NCBI GenBank assembly: GCA_973895155.1
Contig: OZ316891.1
Coordinates: 5,952,001 to 6,016,000, forward strand
DNA length: 64,000 nucleotides
DNA from: Marsupella aquatica
Lineage: Eukaryota; Marchantiophyta
Direction: 5' to 3'
Shown: piece after piece, positions 12,973-24,963 of the stretch
Layout: each line of letters opens with the position of its first letter
How positions within the stretch are numbered: the first letter of the stretch is position 1
The notes under the pieces: generated by a model
The model's input: the letters and a program-made list of their open reading frames with translations, nothing else
Databases searched by the model: none
Told to the model about the DNA's origin: nothing
Made by a program: the position numbers and the translations under genes

Positions 12973-15680
12973 CTAATGACCATTGATTGGCGCAAGGAGA
13001 TTCTCATGACCAGTGACAAGAGGTTTCTGAGCACCATTCTCACAACGATTGGCATGACCATTGGCATGACCATTGGCATGACCGTTTGAAAGTGGAAGGG
13101 GTTTCTGATGACCATTGACAACCGCATGGAATTTTACAGTTTCAGGTTGAGTGAATCCATCCTCATTGAAGATATCTTCCCAAATTCCAATCTCACGACG
13201 GCCATCGTCAGTCGCTGCTGCTCTATACATCCCTAAGGTGTTAAAGGACATGGCTAACTCTCCGGTGCTTGAGACAGCAATCAGCCCACCAGTGCCCTCC
13301 TCGAGCTTCTTCCAAACAACGGTCTCCACTGCCTCATTCAATGACAGGAACTTGTGTTCCATCTGTACTGATACTTCCCTTGCAGCCAGGGCCTGAATCA
13401 TGGCTTCCCCTTTCCCAGTGGTGGACACAGCACAAAACTCATCTGCGTAAGTCCCAGCCCCTATCAACGGAGTGTCGCCAATTCGGCCGACCATTTTGTT
13501 TACAAGACCTCCAGTGGATGTTGCCGCAGCACAACGTCCCTGGACATCGACAGCCACACATCCTACAGTTTCAAATTGGGCTTGGGCTTTCTCCTTGTCG
13601 CCGCTTTCAACAGAAGAGGCGCAGTGGTCCAACTGCAAAATACATATAAGATATTATCAGCCTTTCGAAACTTCTTTCAAGAAATTGTATAGATATTTGA
13701 CTGTGTTTAACCGTGCAACATATGCCTTGCAGCTACTCGTTCATGCACGCTCCAGGGCTCAAGTGCCTAAAGTCGCAAACAAAAGGCCTCAAAACTCTGC
13801 TTTCGGATAGCATTTGGAATCACACGAAACCGGAGAATCACCCTCAAACTTTGAAATGTAGCGGATCTATCCTGTTGATTCGCTGCAGGTGGCTGAAAAA
13901 AGTGAATTCATTGACGTGTGACTGTTCAGGTGTTTATCAAATGCACCCTGCAGTACAGACTTACAAGAACTGAGCCAGTTTCCAAGGCCTTCTTCAGCCG
14001 CTCTCGGTTCTGTGCAGTTATGAAGTAGCCGGGGTCCTTAGTCTCCACACCCTACAAAACACGTGCTTCGTCAGTGAAAAGGGCTTTTTGCAGGAAGTCT
14101 CTTCTCCACAACAGAACCTAGTGATGCACAATCCCTACACGTGCTTCGTCAGTGGAAAGGTATTTTTGCTGGAAGTCTCGTCTGCACAATAGAACCTAAT
14201 AATGATGTCAAAAGTTCGCAGCACCGGTCAGTGCTGAGCTATCCAGTATCCACCGATACCCCGCTCTTGCCGTAACACTTCAAGACAGAAATATTGTTTT
14301 TTAATTTTATGCTTGTCAAATATTTGTACTGCTCAACAAGTCAGAACAACTCCTTTCCATGTACAAACAAACAGAAAGAATAAATATTGATCAGCGTGCG
14401 TAAGTCGCCTGTTGTTCTCTGGTTTCATATGCTCTATTGGCTGCCATGATCATTGGCCTCAAGCGTCCTCCGCACTCTGACACAATCATGTGGGACTGAC
14501 TGCATGATCCTCGCTTTTGAGGGTGATCGTCCTAGCAAGGCTGCATTAAAACTAGCTCGCAGACTCTAAAATTTGTGAGGTTCAACGTAGCTATAGTACC
14601 TCATACAAAAACCTCTATTCACGTATGACATCTGTCGCAATAGTTCTGGAGATCAATATCCCCAAGCAAGAAAGATCTCACCAAGAGGCCTTCATGCATA
14701 AACAAACGTATTTGTACACAATCCTGGCCTTCATGCAGTAATTTTCAAAAAAGTGTGGTAAACTGCTCAGTTCAACGTGATTCTCTGGAAATCGTCGCTC
14801 CTCTGAATTGCATGCATGGCTATTATCGTTCAGGATCAAGACAGGGTGTTGCGTTTCCGATGTTACTCTATATTAAGCATTTGATGACGTCAACGCACCT
14901 GCTCTCGAGCAAAAGCTTCAGCGCCTACGAATGCAATATATGCATGCGGAGTTTTCTCCATCACCAACCGAGCCAGAGAAATGGGATGCACCACCGTCGA
15001 GAGTCCCGACACTGCCCCGCTCTTCTTCGTGACACCGTCCATAATACTGGCCTCCATCTCCACCGTACCCTTCGTCGTTAGCACGGAGCCAACTCCGGCG
15101 TTGAACATGGGGCAGGCTTCCAGGAGCTTCACCTGCCAACCCACCAAGAATCATGACCATCAAAATTTCCAGTAACTTCACGGGAAAACGAGTGTTACAA
15201 CAATCTCCAGGAAGCATATCGATGGAGAAACACTGAACGCTTGTTTCTGAAACACTGACTGTCGTATTTCAAGCGGGCCGGCCCCACGTAGCCATCAACT
15301 GCTCTTATCATGAGGAGTGAGAATATATTCCGAGACAATGAACTCTTTTCCGCCAGTGAATGCAATGTCTATCTCCACGTTGCAGCTTCACTCCGATTGA
15401 AACATTATCACCTGGGTTATGTCTGCTCATAGACGCATTACGCATACACAGAGTGCAGTGCAGATAGCGGATGAGAGAAGGAGAGGAGGATACAGAGGCA
15501 GGTGACACATGTACGTACCACGAGCTCTACCACTTCCAATGCGGGTCGAGAGTCGCTAAGGGCAGCAATACCGGCGTCCAAGAATTCGCCGAGGTTTGCT
15601 TCAGCTGCCTCTCGCTGAGCTGTCGGCATGTTCTTCAGAACCTTTCCAGCCCCTCCATGCAATGCAATAGCCCATCCCAT
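12973..15680 (-). CDS. Plant-type isoaspartyl peptidase / L-asparaginase, 4 exons
   Basis: Exons in transcript order: 15680-15519, 15132-14899, 14051-13965, 13632-12973; all introns are GT-AG and in phase, giving 380 residues. The start [12 protein letters not shown] is the canonical Ntn-hydrolase N-terminus of plant asparaginases. [24 protein letters not shown] and NPISLAR-type blocks follow, then the catalytic region TVGCVAVD with nucleophile T183, and [23 protein letters not shown] binding-loop sequence (shown in part). The enzyme family autocleaves before this Thr into alpha and beta chains and hydrolyses asparagine and isoaspartyl dipeptides in the cytosol. Two oddities: the residue before T183 is Glu, where the family has Gly; and the protein carries about 65 extra C-terminal residues after GIWEDIF, including three NGHA repeats, absent from the roughly 315-residue Arabidopsis enzyme. 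I did not assign potassium dependence. Confidence 0.92.
14058..14205. repeat. Tandem duplication inside asparaginase intron 2
   Basis: Two copies of about 70-75 bp each contain ACACGTGCTTCGTCAGTG, a TTTTTGC-GGAAGTCTC segment and CACAA-AGAACCTA. They lie just upstream (in transcript sense) of exon 3 and contain no open exon. Confidence 0.75.
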
Positions 15681-18600
15681 CTCAGCTTCTCTTCTCCCTC
15701 TCTTTCTCGACCTCCAGGAGCTCTCTCACTTCTCTCTGACGATATGATACAGAATCACAGACACAATGTCTGAAATCGAAAGCACTTTAAAAGGCCGCGG
15801 GAGATCGAGGCCGGAGATAGTCCTCCCCCAATGCACGTCTCTCTCTCTCTCTCTCTCTCTCTAGAAGCAGAAGCAGATGATCTCAGACAGCTGTCCCTTT
15901 TCCTGCTCTCTCGCTCTATTCACACCGGTCACAGCACCAACAAGGAGTAAGCGCTAAATTAAAGATTGTACGTAAGCATTTGCCTCTCTGCTTGTGTGTG
16001 TGAGCATTTGTGCGGGTGGTGTGGTTGGCGTGAGGTGGATTGATTCCCCTTCAGATTCCAGTTGTCGCGGAGGGAGGGGCTGCCAAATCTAGCCACAGAT
16101 GATCCCACAGAAGTCCTGATGGGAAGACCTCTCCGGAGACCCGTTCGACGAGAATTTAAGGGAAGATTCAACAGCGGGATGGATGAATCCAGTCACCAGT
16201 AAGTTGGGCTTGCAGAGTGCGCTTGCAGAGAATCAACAGATAATAATTTCCGAGCAGTTTCGCGACTGGACAGCGATGAATTCCGAGCCGCCCCTTTAAA
16301 CTCAGCCGCCAAATTGGATGCTCTCACCTATTTGAGCGGCTGGGATCTTTCAATAGAAGATTCAGTGAATGGCATCAATGGGTCTCGAAGACTGCACTCG
16401 AAAGGATTCAATTGGGGAGAGGAATGCCGGTGGGCACTGGCCAAGAAGGTCCTGAACTGCGAATCTGAAGTCCACTTGAGGGGGGACCCAATGTGGGCTG
16501 CGGACGATTGACAGGGGAATGATGGAGGAGACTGACGAGACACCTGAGTCAAGTCAGACGGAAACCGAGGGAGGAAGAAACTAATGGCATGCACTGGCAA
16601 TGCAACCCCAAAGAAATATCTATTGCCCGGTCGAGGAAGGAGTAAGGTGGAGCAATCGTTAGAGGCCGCGACGATGTGTCACTGGTCAGAAGAAGCAGTA
16701 GATGCATGCAACAACAACCGGCAGGCCCACATCTGTCAAGTCAATTGCTCCATTCCCCCGACCCAAGAACGAAGGCCCACGGTCACAACCACCACCGAGA
16801 AAATTTCGTGCTGTTGTTGTGTTCATCGATCACAATCACCACATTCTCAATTTATACGTCTCCCAGAACGCTACGTCTCTTCTGTTTCCACTCTGCTGAC
16901 TCCCCTCCCAGAAGGTCGGAGGGAGCGAGAACCGAGAACGGCTACCGGTAGAGCGTAATTATTAAACAGCCAATTTCTCTTTTTCAATTTCATCTGAGAT
17001 TAGTCGCTGACATGCAACTGGGTAATCTCCCGATTGAATTCGCGAGAGCGGAGGAGAAAAGGTCGTTGGCCACTTCTGCACATGACACTGTGCATCGCCA
17101 ACGTCATTCAAATTTCAAAGGCAGACGGACGTGAATACCTGACGACCATTCTGCTCCCAATTCTGTGGGCTGGATGTCCGGGACCCGCTGCTGCCGATAA
17201 CTTATTATTATAAAAGTCGGTGAATGAATTGGAGAAGTAGGGGATCAATGGACGGAGCACAACCAAAGACGGCCCACCGAGCTCGAAGGTCTGAGGGTAA
17301 GCAACCAGGGCAGTAGCATTGCATTTGTCATTGACTAAATAAGGAAAGACCCGATGGAGGGCTTCGATCTCCCCAGCACGACCAAAGTGCAACCTCCTAA
17401 AGTGCGGCCGTCAATTTACAGCTGTTAAAAGTTGTGGGTCTATCGATAGCCGACAGCAGCAGCAGTCTCCATGCGGCCGGCGCGAGGCCCACCCAACCAT
17501 GTACTTACCCTACATACTCGGGGCGGAAAGATGGGTACTGTCGACAATCATAGCTCTCTTCGGCGCAGCGCTTCGGGCTCTGAATCACGATTGATTATGT
17601 GACAGTCCTGTAACCTTTCGCCTCCTTCGATCTGCCATCATTAGTCCTGTAGAATGGTACAATCCCTAGCTAGCTAGTAGGAATTAGGTTACACTGTCTT
17701 TCATGATTCTGGAATCATTCCTTCAATGTTAGTATCATGAATGATGGTACAATTACATGAATCAGAGCGCTAACCTTCGATCAACCTTTCGCATGCATGT
17801 TGAGAATCAATGATGTAGAATCCCTCGATATTTTGAATTAGGTTACAAACTATATATGAATCAACCGGTAACCTTTGGCATCGTTCAGTGTAGAAAGGTC
17901 TGCTTGGTATGACTCTGGTGGCGTCCTCCATTCCCTGATGAGGTCTTCTTGATTGTACAAGTTTCGTTTGACGGGATGTGTTGCGCTGTTTGGATTGAAA
18001 TTTTCTTGAATTGTATGGCAGAATCTTCCATTGTCTTGTTGGTCTGTGGCTTAGGCTGTACGAATTGAGTAAACATGGTGCAAATACTTTAGTACCATCG
18101 ATTGGATTGGATGACATGGCAGAACCTAAGCTGACTGGTCGAGAGCCCAGGCGGACTGGGCTGTAAGAATTGAGTTTCTACTTAGTTCATGAAAGGAACG
18201 TTAGATACCCATTAATCTCAAAATCATTCGAGTTCCTGATGGAACATGTTATCCCCGTTCATGCTGTACATGAATTTTATGTTAATTGGACATTTTACCT
18301 CGTCCAGGATGGACTCCCTCTCTGTTCCTAGGCATTAGAGAACATTTTACCAGGAGCTTGATATCGGTTTGGATCGATTGCCTTTCGATATATATGGAGG
18401 GCGTTCCTCCCAAGATAGAAAACTTTGAAGGTGTTGAGAGAAGTGAAAACCGACCGAATGCCCGACCGAATTGCGTGGCAGGGTCTTTAAGCACATCAAT
18501 CAAGGGATGACCTCACAGAATCCTTGGAATTCATCGCAATGGTCTACAATGATCAATGAGTTGCGTCAATTACAGAAGAACTTGACTTAGAGACAAACAA

Positions 18601-18692
18601 CTGAATGATTCCAAAGTAGAAGCGTCAACGTCAGTTGGACCCATTCAACTTTATGGTCACACAGGTTAGATTATACATTCCTCACAAAAAGT
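15681..18692. other. Upstream region of the asparaginase gene; no gene recognised
   Basis: The first few hundred bases upstream of 15680 are pyrimidine-rich on the plus strand and include a short (TC)n run at about 15839-15862, consistent with a 5' leader or promoter on the minus strand. Open frames of 60-124 codons (for example 16314-16511 and 16584-16958 plus, 17770-18117 minus) have no recognisable domains. Confidence 0.4.
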
Positions 18693-19100
18693 GCCTCCTC
18701 ACCTGAAACCTTGGAGCTGGTAACCAATTGTGCTTTGCTTTGCGGATTGAGAGAATTCCAGAAACTCAATCAGACTGATTCATTGGTGATTACTTGCACG
18801 TTGGCAGAATCTTTGATCAAGGTCTGAGATGTTACGTCACAGAACCCAGTAGGGCTATTGATCTCATAGGCTGGTGCTGTTCTAAGGCAGAAAAAAATCT
18901 CCTCGCCTGAAACCTTGGAGCTCGCTACAATTGTGCTTTGCATTGCGGATTGAGCGAAATTCCTGAAACTCAGATTCGTTGGAATTGATTAATTACACGT
19001 CGGCAGAATCTTTGATCGAGGCCTGAAGTTACCTCACAGAACCCAGTAGGTCTGGTGATCTCGAAAGCTGCTGCTGCTGGTTCCAAGGCAGAAAAAAAGC
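18693..19100. repeat. Approximately 203-bp tandem duplication
   Basis: Unit 1 (about 18693-18896) and unit 2 (about 18897-19100) share, in order, CCTGAAACCTTGGAGCT, AATTGTGCTTTGC, GCGGATTGAG, GGCAGAATCTTTGATC, CACAGAACCCAGTAGG and AAGGCAGAAAAAAA. On the minus strand each unit has a pyrimidine tract followed by an open stretch encoding a similar PTGFC-VTS peptide, so these could be duplicated exons, but frames differ after that motif and no family is recognised. Confidence 0.8.
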
Positions 19101-19509
19101 CTTCGACCTCTGATTCATTCATGGTCAGACATGGCAAAGAAGCTGGGGTTGTTACAAGTGATGACAGGAACTGGTACCTGTATGATCGTCGTCTGCTCTG
19201 AGAACTGCTCTGGGGAAACGGTGCCATGCACCATCCACGTGCTCTGGTACTTTCATTTTCCGTACCTCACTCGTCAGGCTGGACGCCATAGACTGCGTTC
19301 ATCCTGCAGCTCAGCTGCTCCTTGATCAATCCTTCCTCCCCAGTGCAGTGCTCATGCTGTCTTCTTGCCTGGTGTACTGTCTCTATTGGCACCTTCCGTT
19401 GTTGCTTTTTAGTTCGGTTGAAACCGAAAGCAGACCCCTATAACCCCGCCTATAACATAGGATAGACTATCTACTCGAGAGACCCCTATAACATAGGATA
19501 GACTATCTA

Positions 19510-19690
19510 CTCGAGAGCCTGCACCTCTGTAGGGTAGCCACAAGAAGGAGGTCATACCCATGGACCCAATAACAACCCCGGGCCCTGGGAGATAGGGTTG
19601 AACCAAGGTCCCCAAAATGGACTAAACTCGGGCTGAGGAGAAACCAGTACTACCACCACTACACCCCCACCGAGAGACATACTCTCCACA
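19510..19690 (-). mobile_element. Possible SINE-like dispersed repeat, copy A
   Basis: On the minus strand the segment carries GGGGGTGTAGTGGTGG, then TCTCCTC, then GGTTCAACCCTA and GTGGCTACCCTACAG. The first and third motifs resemble Pol III A and B boxes, though the spacing is a little long. Copies with the same order of motifs but changed sequence occur at about 21610-21780 and 54330-54500. The family assignment is inference from three alignments by eye. Confidence 0.3.
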
Positions 19691-21609
19691 CCCCTTGCAT
19701 GCATTTGTTGGGGGGGGGGGGGGGGGAGATTAGACTAATCCCCTGGCCAACTGACCAAAGCTATGTGGTTGTTCCCTGTTAGTTTTTCATTAGTTTGCTC
19801 GAATGTAAGCATGAATGGCTAGACCAGAGGTCCTAGTGGCTTTTGTAAATGGTGGACAGTACTGGAGGCTTGGAAATGTAATGGTCATGGAAGCTTGGAA
19901 CCGGGTGTCTAAGTTAGAGCCCTGCGCGACTTTGGTGTGCTCTGGACACTTGGGCGCCAGGCATTTGGGCCGACGTTTTGCAGAATTCTCATTTATTACT
20001 TCCCCCTGTGTCTCACTCTTAGATGTTGCCCTCTTGCTGGTTATGGAGGCTGGGAGCCGGGAGGCTAGGTTCAATCCCTAGGCAGCTTTCATTGGTGTGC
20101 TCTAAACCAGATTGTGAGAAAGGGAACCCATTCTGATATCTTGGGCCCCCACCTCCTTGCCTATCTGCAAAAGGGGGAAGAAAAAAAACAAGCTCAGAGC
20201 ATTTTTTTCTTCTTTCAGTGTTTTGTTTATGAGAGGCAACAAGCGCAATTTATTCAGAGCCTTGACACAGCAAAACTCAGCAATTGGCATCGGAACAACC
20301 ATTTACAGTAACTTACTGTCATCCTGGCATATGATTTGGGGGGTTAACTCGTAAATGTATATTATGGGATGCGACGGTCATGAGATCCTTGTCTAATTAA
20401 ATACCCCATTTTACAATAACAAATATTCCAGGAAGATTCTTTATTTTAACTCTTAATGGACTATTTAAGTTTTTAGAAAGTGTTTATTAAGGAATACTCT
20501 CAATACATGAGCATATACCCTCTTTTTGCCTCTTACTTTTAAAAATATGACAAATGAAACTCAAATATAGCTATTTTACTAGCATGAGGTTTCTGCAGAT
20601 TTCCATAGTCAACCCAAGCACATGATCATTCTTTGTGGCAAAAAGTTAGTGATGTTGAATCTGGTAGTCTATTATAACTTTGTGTCCCTAACCTTAACCT
20701 AGTAGTTAGGGTACATCAAATACATCAAGTTTTGATGTTCTTAGATCCCCAATCGAGTTGCATGGTTAAACTTTATAGTACTTGAGCATCTATTTCTCAT
20801 GGAGGAGCATCTAAAACATTTATATATGATTTTATTGGAGCATCTCAAACATGATGGCTACTCAGAACATTCTGTTTGATTTGATGCAAGTCTGAAAGCG
20901 TTATGCATGGTACAAATTGGTGGAATGTTCCCGGATAGGGAAATGGAAGGCGAGCTCTTGATTCTCCTCCTCTCCTACTCTTCTTTGGCAGTGTGTTATG
21001 AATCTGAGAGATCCTGATTCTCCTACTCTCCTTTCTCCTCAGGTACTGACAGAAACAGCGGCTCATTTGGTACACATTTGCAAGCTGGATATATATCACA
21101 CTTGAAAATTGATACACTGAAGTTGATGAGTCCTTTCATTGGATAACATAAAGAAGTCGTTTGATTGGACAACATCTCGGAGAGGGAAAACTAAGTGCCT
21201 AGACTGTCCAAGTGTCAGGGTTTCTTGCACAAAAACTTATAAAACTCTAATCAAAAAGATTGTAGACAAAAAGAGAAGAAAGTAAAGTATGGAGTATCGA
21301 CCTCTGCCTTGAACCTTTAACTAGTATGATGGAATCAGAGTGTGGGTACCCCAAGGTGTATAATACACTGCCAAAAAGACACGAATACCGGACACATGGT
21401 CCCAAGGTGTAACAGAAAAGGTCATATGGACCTCTGCCTTGAACCTAACTAGTGTGACGGAATCATAGTGTGGGTAATATGGAGTGACAGAAAAAGTCAC
21501 CAACATGGTAAACACTTTTTCATGGGCCAAGGACACCCCAAACTTTATGAGGATTGTTGTCAACCTAGACAACTTTGAGTACATCACCAAAGTGAATTAT
21601 AAGGGTATA

Positions 21610-21790
21610 TGTGTGTGGGTGGGATAGGTTTTGTGGGTAGTGGATTGGAGTTCTGATTATCTGGTCGTCCACTTTGTGGCCCTGATTTAATCCTCTCTCC
21701 TTCCTGGTGCGGGTCCCTGTCAGATCCGTTGGGGCTCACCCTGGTCTGGGTTCCCTACAGATCGAAAAACTGTCACATTGGGATGGGGGG
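21610..21790 (+). mobile_element. Possible SINE-like dispersed repeat, copy B
   Basis: Shares with copy C a block running from a CTGGTCGTCCACTTTGTG-like sequence through CCCTGATTTAATCCT to the final TTCCCTACAG. No coding capacity. No clear poly-A tail or target duplication seen. Confidence 0.35.
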
Positions 21791-22271
21791 AGTCTAATTG
21801 TATTTCCTCCCAATTGCCGTTCAAGACAAAAAAAAAACCAAAAGTGAATTGTATATTCATGTGATATCCATATTGTTAGTATCTCCAATGTACATCAAAT
21901 TGACAAACATTTTGGATATTGACCTTCATTACGGACCCCACTAGAGGTCCCTTCCAAAATTTGAGACTCCGCAGTGTGCCACATCATCATGACGTGCTGC
22001 AAACAGATACGGATTGGTTCATAAAATAAAATTATTTTAACATTCGTGTTTGTGGCAGGATTTTGGTAAAATTGAGGACGCCATACCGTAAACCTTGATG
22101 TAAAAAGTAATAAAAATAACCATTTTATTTACCTTGAGTAACCAACTGTTCAATTAGTAATAGACCCACCCTCTGTTTTATTTACCCTGAGTAAGCGACT
22201 GCCCACCCTCATTCTGAAATACAAGCAAATTACTCGAAATTGCGGAACATTACTCCAATCAATGACTACCT

Positions 22272-22614
22272 TGTTGAGCATAGACAACACTCGTAACTGT
22301 AAGCACATGACACATCCAACGCGCAAGTAGTCGACACAAGAGATACGTGGTTCACCTCCTCGAGGCTACGTCCACGGGAACACACAAGAGAGCTTTACTG
22401 AACTCTAAGCTCATCGGCCATACCAAGTCTCCACAGTGTAAGTTCTTCTCATCTCTCAAGTGGCTCCATAACAATGAGCCTAAGTTCCACTTATCCAAGC
22501 AAACACCGCTTGGCATATAGTGTGCATCCTAGTTAACCTAACCACGTCTCCAACTATGGTTAGTCTAACTACGGTTACATGTCGTAACCCTAGACCTTGA
22601 GTAAATACCTAACA
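22272..22614 (-). mobile_element. Solo LTR of the Ty1/copia family at 60.8 kb
   Basis: A 343-bp segment starts TGTTGAGCATAGAC and ends ATACCTAACA on the plus strand; reversed, it runs TGTTAGGTATTTAC to GTCTATGCTCAACA and aligns along its whole length with the 5' LTR at 60824-61170. Flanks read TACCT on the left and TACCC on the right, a 5-bp target duplication with one change. There is no primer-binding site or internal region on either side, so it is a recombination-derived solo LTR. Confidence 0.9.
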
Positions 22615-22874
22615 TACCCAAATCCAGAGAGCTTGTTTGTGCAGAAGACAGATGACAATACAGGAAGTTGAGACGAATCACTCAGCACCCACGAACCCAA
22701 ATAAAATTCAGCAAACAAAAGAAGGGCAGAACTGAGAAATTCTTCATCTCTCACCTGGTTTGAGTTAAATCTGTAGAGGACTGGTGCTAGATTGCCCAGG
22801 TAAAGTGCGGATTATAGATTGATGACCAGCTTCTCAATGGGCAGCCTGAGTTGGGCCGAGAGTGGTGATGAAGT

Positions 22875-24963
22875 TTGTGGCTGATTTGCTGTGCATTGGA
22901 TGCAGCTAAGAGCTCGTCTCACTACCTGATCAAGATTGCGGCCGCACCTACAAGTAAGCAATGTCTAGACTTCCCCTCTTCATTAGTTTGTAAAGAGTCC
23001 CATTTCTGGGCGATCAAAATTCAGCATAGCTGTTGTCAGATAGCACTTCACTTGTGTGACATAATCCTGTCCCTTGCAGACTTTCTAAATGTGCAACATG
23101 GACAGCTCCAACCGCACCCATTGCTCGGTCTTCTTTTATCCATTTTTGTGGAAAGCATTTTTTCTACACAGCATTTTACTAGAAAGGTAGGCCTAAAAGT
23201 GAATGTGTTGATCATCAGACTTCACATTAGTCCCATGATGAATTCCCCGAATTTCTCTCTATTGCGCAGCCCATTTAGTTCAAGGGTTTAGTAATTATGC
23301 AACTAGGTTTCAAGCTTCTGTGTCTACTTGGAGGCTAGATCTGATTTGCTCAATTCTCGGTAGAAACACCATGACTTTGAGATCTCATGAATAAGGGTCC
23401 ATGACCGGGTCAATGACTCTCGAATAAACCCTATATATTGGCTGTTGGAAGGTGATCGACAGAGTGATCGACAGACAGCTTCATATTTGCGTGATGAAAT
23501 TACATGTTGAGAAACTGTATTGAGAAGTCATTTTACATCTTCCATTGTGGATGGGGTCAAATCTTATCGAGGGAAATTTATGTATGCAAGTCTTTCGGTT
23601 CTCCTGTGAAAATCAGAATATGCCTGTGCAACCGTCATGTACTGACTGGATTAATAATGTACAATTATACTCTTTTGGGGATTGTGGATTCTTTCTTCAA
23701 TACTTTTGGGCTCATGGCCGTTTCTTTTTGTCAAGACAGTTCACACACCACCGATCACTCATCACAGGTTAATACCACACACGATTCAACTGGATAATGA
23801 TAGCTTCTTGTCCCAATGTTTGATTAGTTTACTGAATGATTTCTGCCAACAAGTCTAGGGGCCTTCTTGGCAATTATCCATTGGAATTTTGGGTTTAAAA
23901 ACAGGTGTAAGCTATAGGAATACTTTAACTAGAGGACATGGCCCTTGAGAGTCAATCGCCTACTTAAACATTCCCAATAAAACAAAAACAAAAATCCCCC
24001 CCCGGAACAAGCTGGGCAACACACGGAATCAGACAAGTGTTCAAAGCTTATTAGACCTATGGAGTCCTTGGATGCATTGCCTACACGCAACGATAGTTTT
24101 GAAGTTTTTTTATTAGACATGATCCCAAAACTTTTTGTTGATAACTGCACAAAATAATGTGAGACCAAATTTGCCTGGAAGCTCATGATGGCTTTGATTC
24201 ATCACTTGAGACCGATCCAATGAGTAATCTGTGACATTGATCTGATCTTGTTCTTCCCCATGGATCACATTTTAGAATCACTAATCAATCGAAGTCAATC
24301 TCGGGGGGTTGACTATCAAAAATCTTAGGAACCACGTGCGATCCAAAATAGGTATTTTTGATAGAAATTAACTAAATTTTTAAAAAGCGTAGGAGGCAAA
24401 AGAAGGTATTATAAACTCATGTTTATAGAATATTCTCTAATATATACTTTTTATAAAATAAAATAGGTTATTAATATTGAAAATGGAGAATATTCTTGGA
24501 ATATTTTATTTATAAAATAGGTCTATTTATATTAGGCTAGGATCGCACGTGGTACCCCAAAATGTACACTTAGTTAACCCCCCGAGAAGTCAATGGCGTA
24601 AGTGGATACTTCTATCAGATCAAAAGGAAGGCTTCTCGAATTTCTGGCCAACGCTTCGAATTGTTTCGGAGTTGAGAAACCCTTTTCCGCAAGTATTTTT
24701 TGTCTCTATATTTTGTTAGTCCTTAGCTGTTGTTCTCCATCGCTCTTTGATTCTGGCAGCGGGTCCCCATCACCACCACCCGGAGCTGTCGGCAAGCAAG
24801 TTGTGGCTTTCATGATCAATGGAGACAAGGGGGTTTCTGGAGAGTAGCATTCCTGGGATACCAAGACACGCTGTACGACAGGAAGGGTCGCCATTACTTC
24901 AAAGACTGTTTAATTCGTGGCACCATTGATTTCATATTTGGAGACGGCCAATCCTACTACGAG
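22875..24963 (+). pseudogene. Decayed pectin methylesterase gene (two exon remnants)
   Basis: Two separated pieces resemble plant pectinesterases. The first (about 22875-22954) encodes ALDAAKSSSHYLIKIAA and, after a one-base shift, TYK, matching the conserved IKI-AGTYKE strand; it ends next to GTAAG-like sequence missing one G. The second (about 24750-24963) encodes [20 protein letters not shown] and, after another one-base loss and stop, [19 protein letters not shown] and [13 protein letters not shown]. The latter two contain the two catalytic Asp regions (QDTLYD, DFIFG). Such enzymes demethylate cell-wall homogalacturonan. The 1.8 kb between the pieces would be intron or lost exons. At least two frameshifts and an early TAG make a working gene unlikely. 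The PPPGAVGKQ block points to the PME53/PPME1-like branch. Confidence 0.8.

Larger units (their letters stand above)
19101..22271. other. Repeat-rich spacer
   Basis: Holds a 39-bp tandem duplication near 19445-19515 (TATAACATAGGATAGACTAT unit), a poly-G run near 19709-19727, and AT-rich sequence with no recognised gene. Around 21300-21500 a segment beginning GACCTCTGCCTTGAACCT is present twice with diverged spacing. Possible SINE-like copies are listed separately. Confidence 0.5.

Noticed and set aside
20040-20085. tRNA-like GGTTCAATCCCTA
   Set aside because: B-box-like only; no cloverleaf stems or A box at correct distance.
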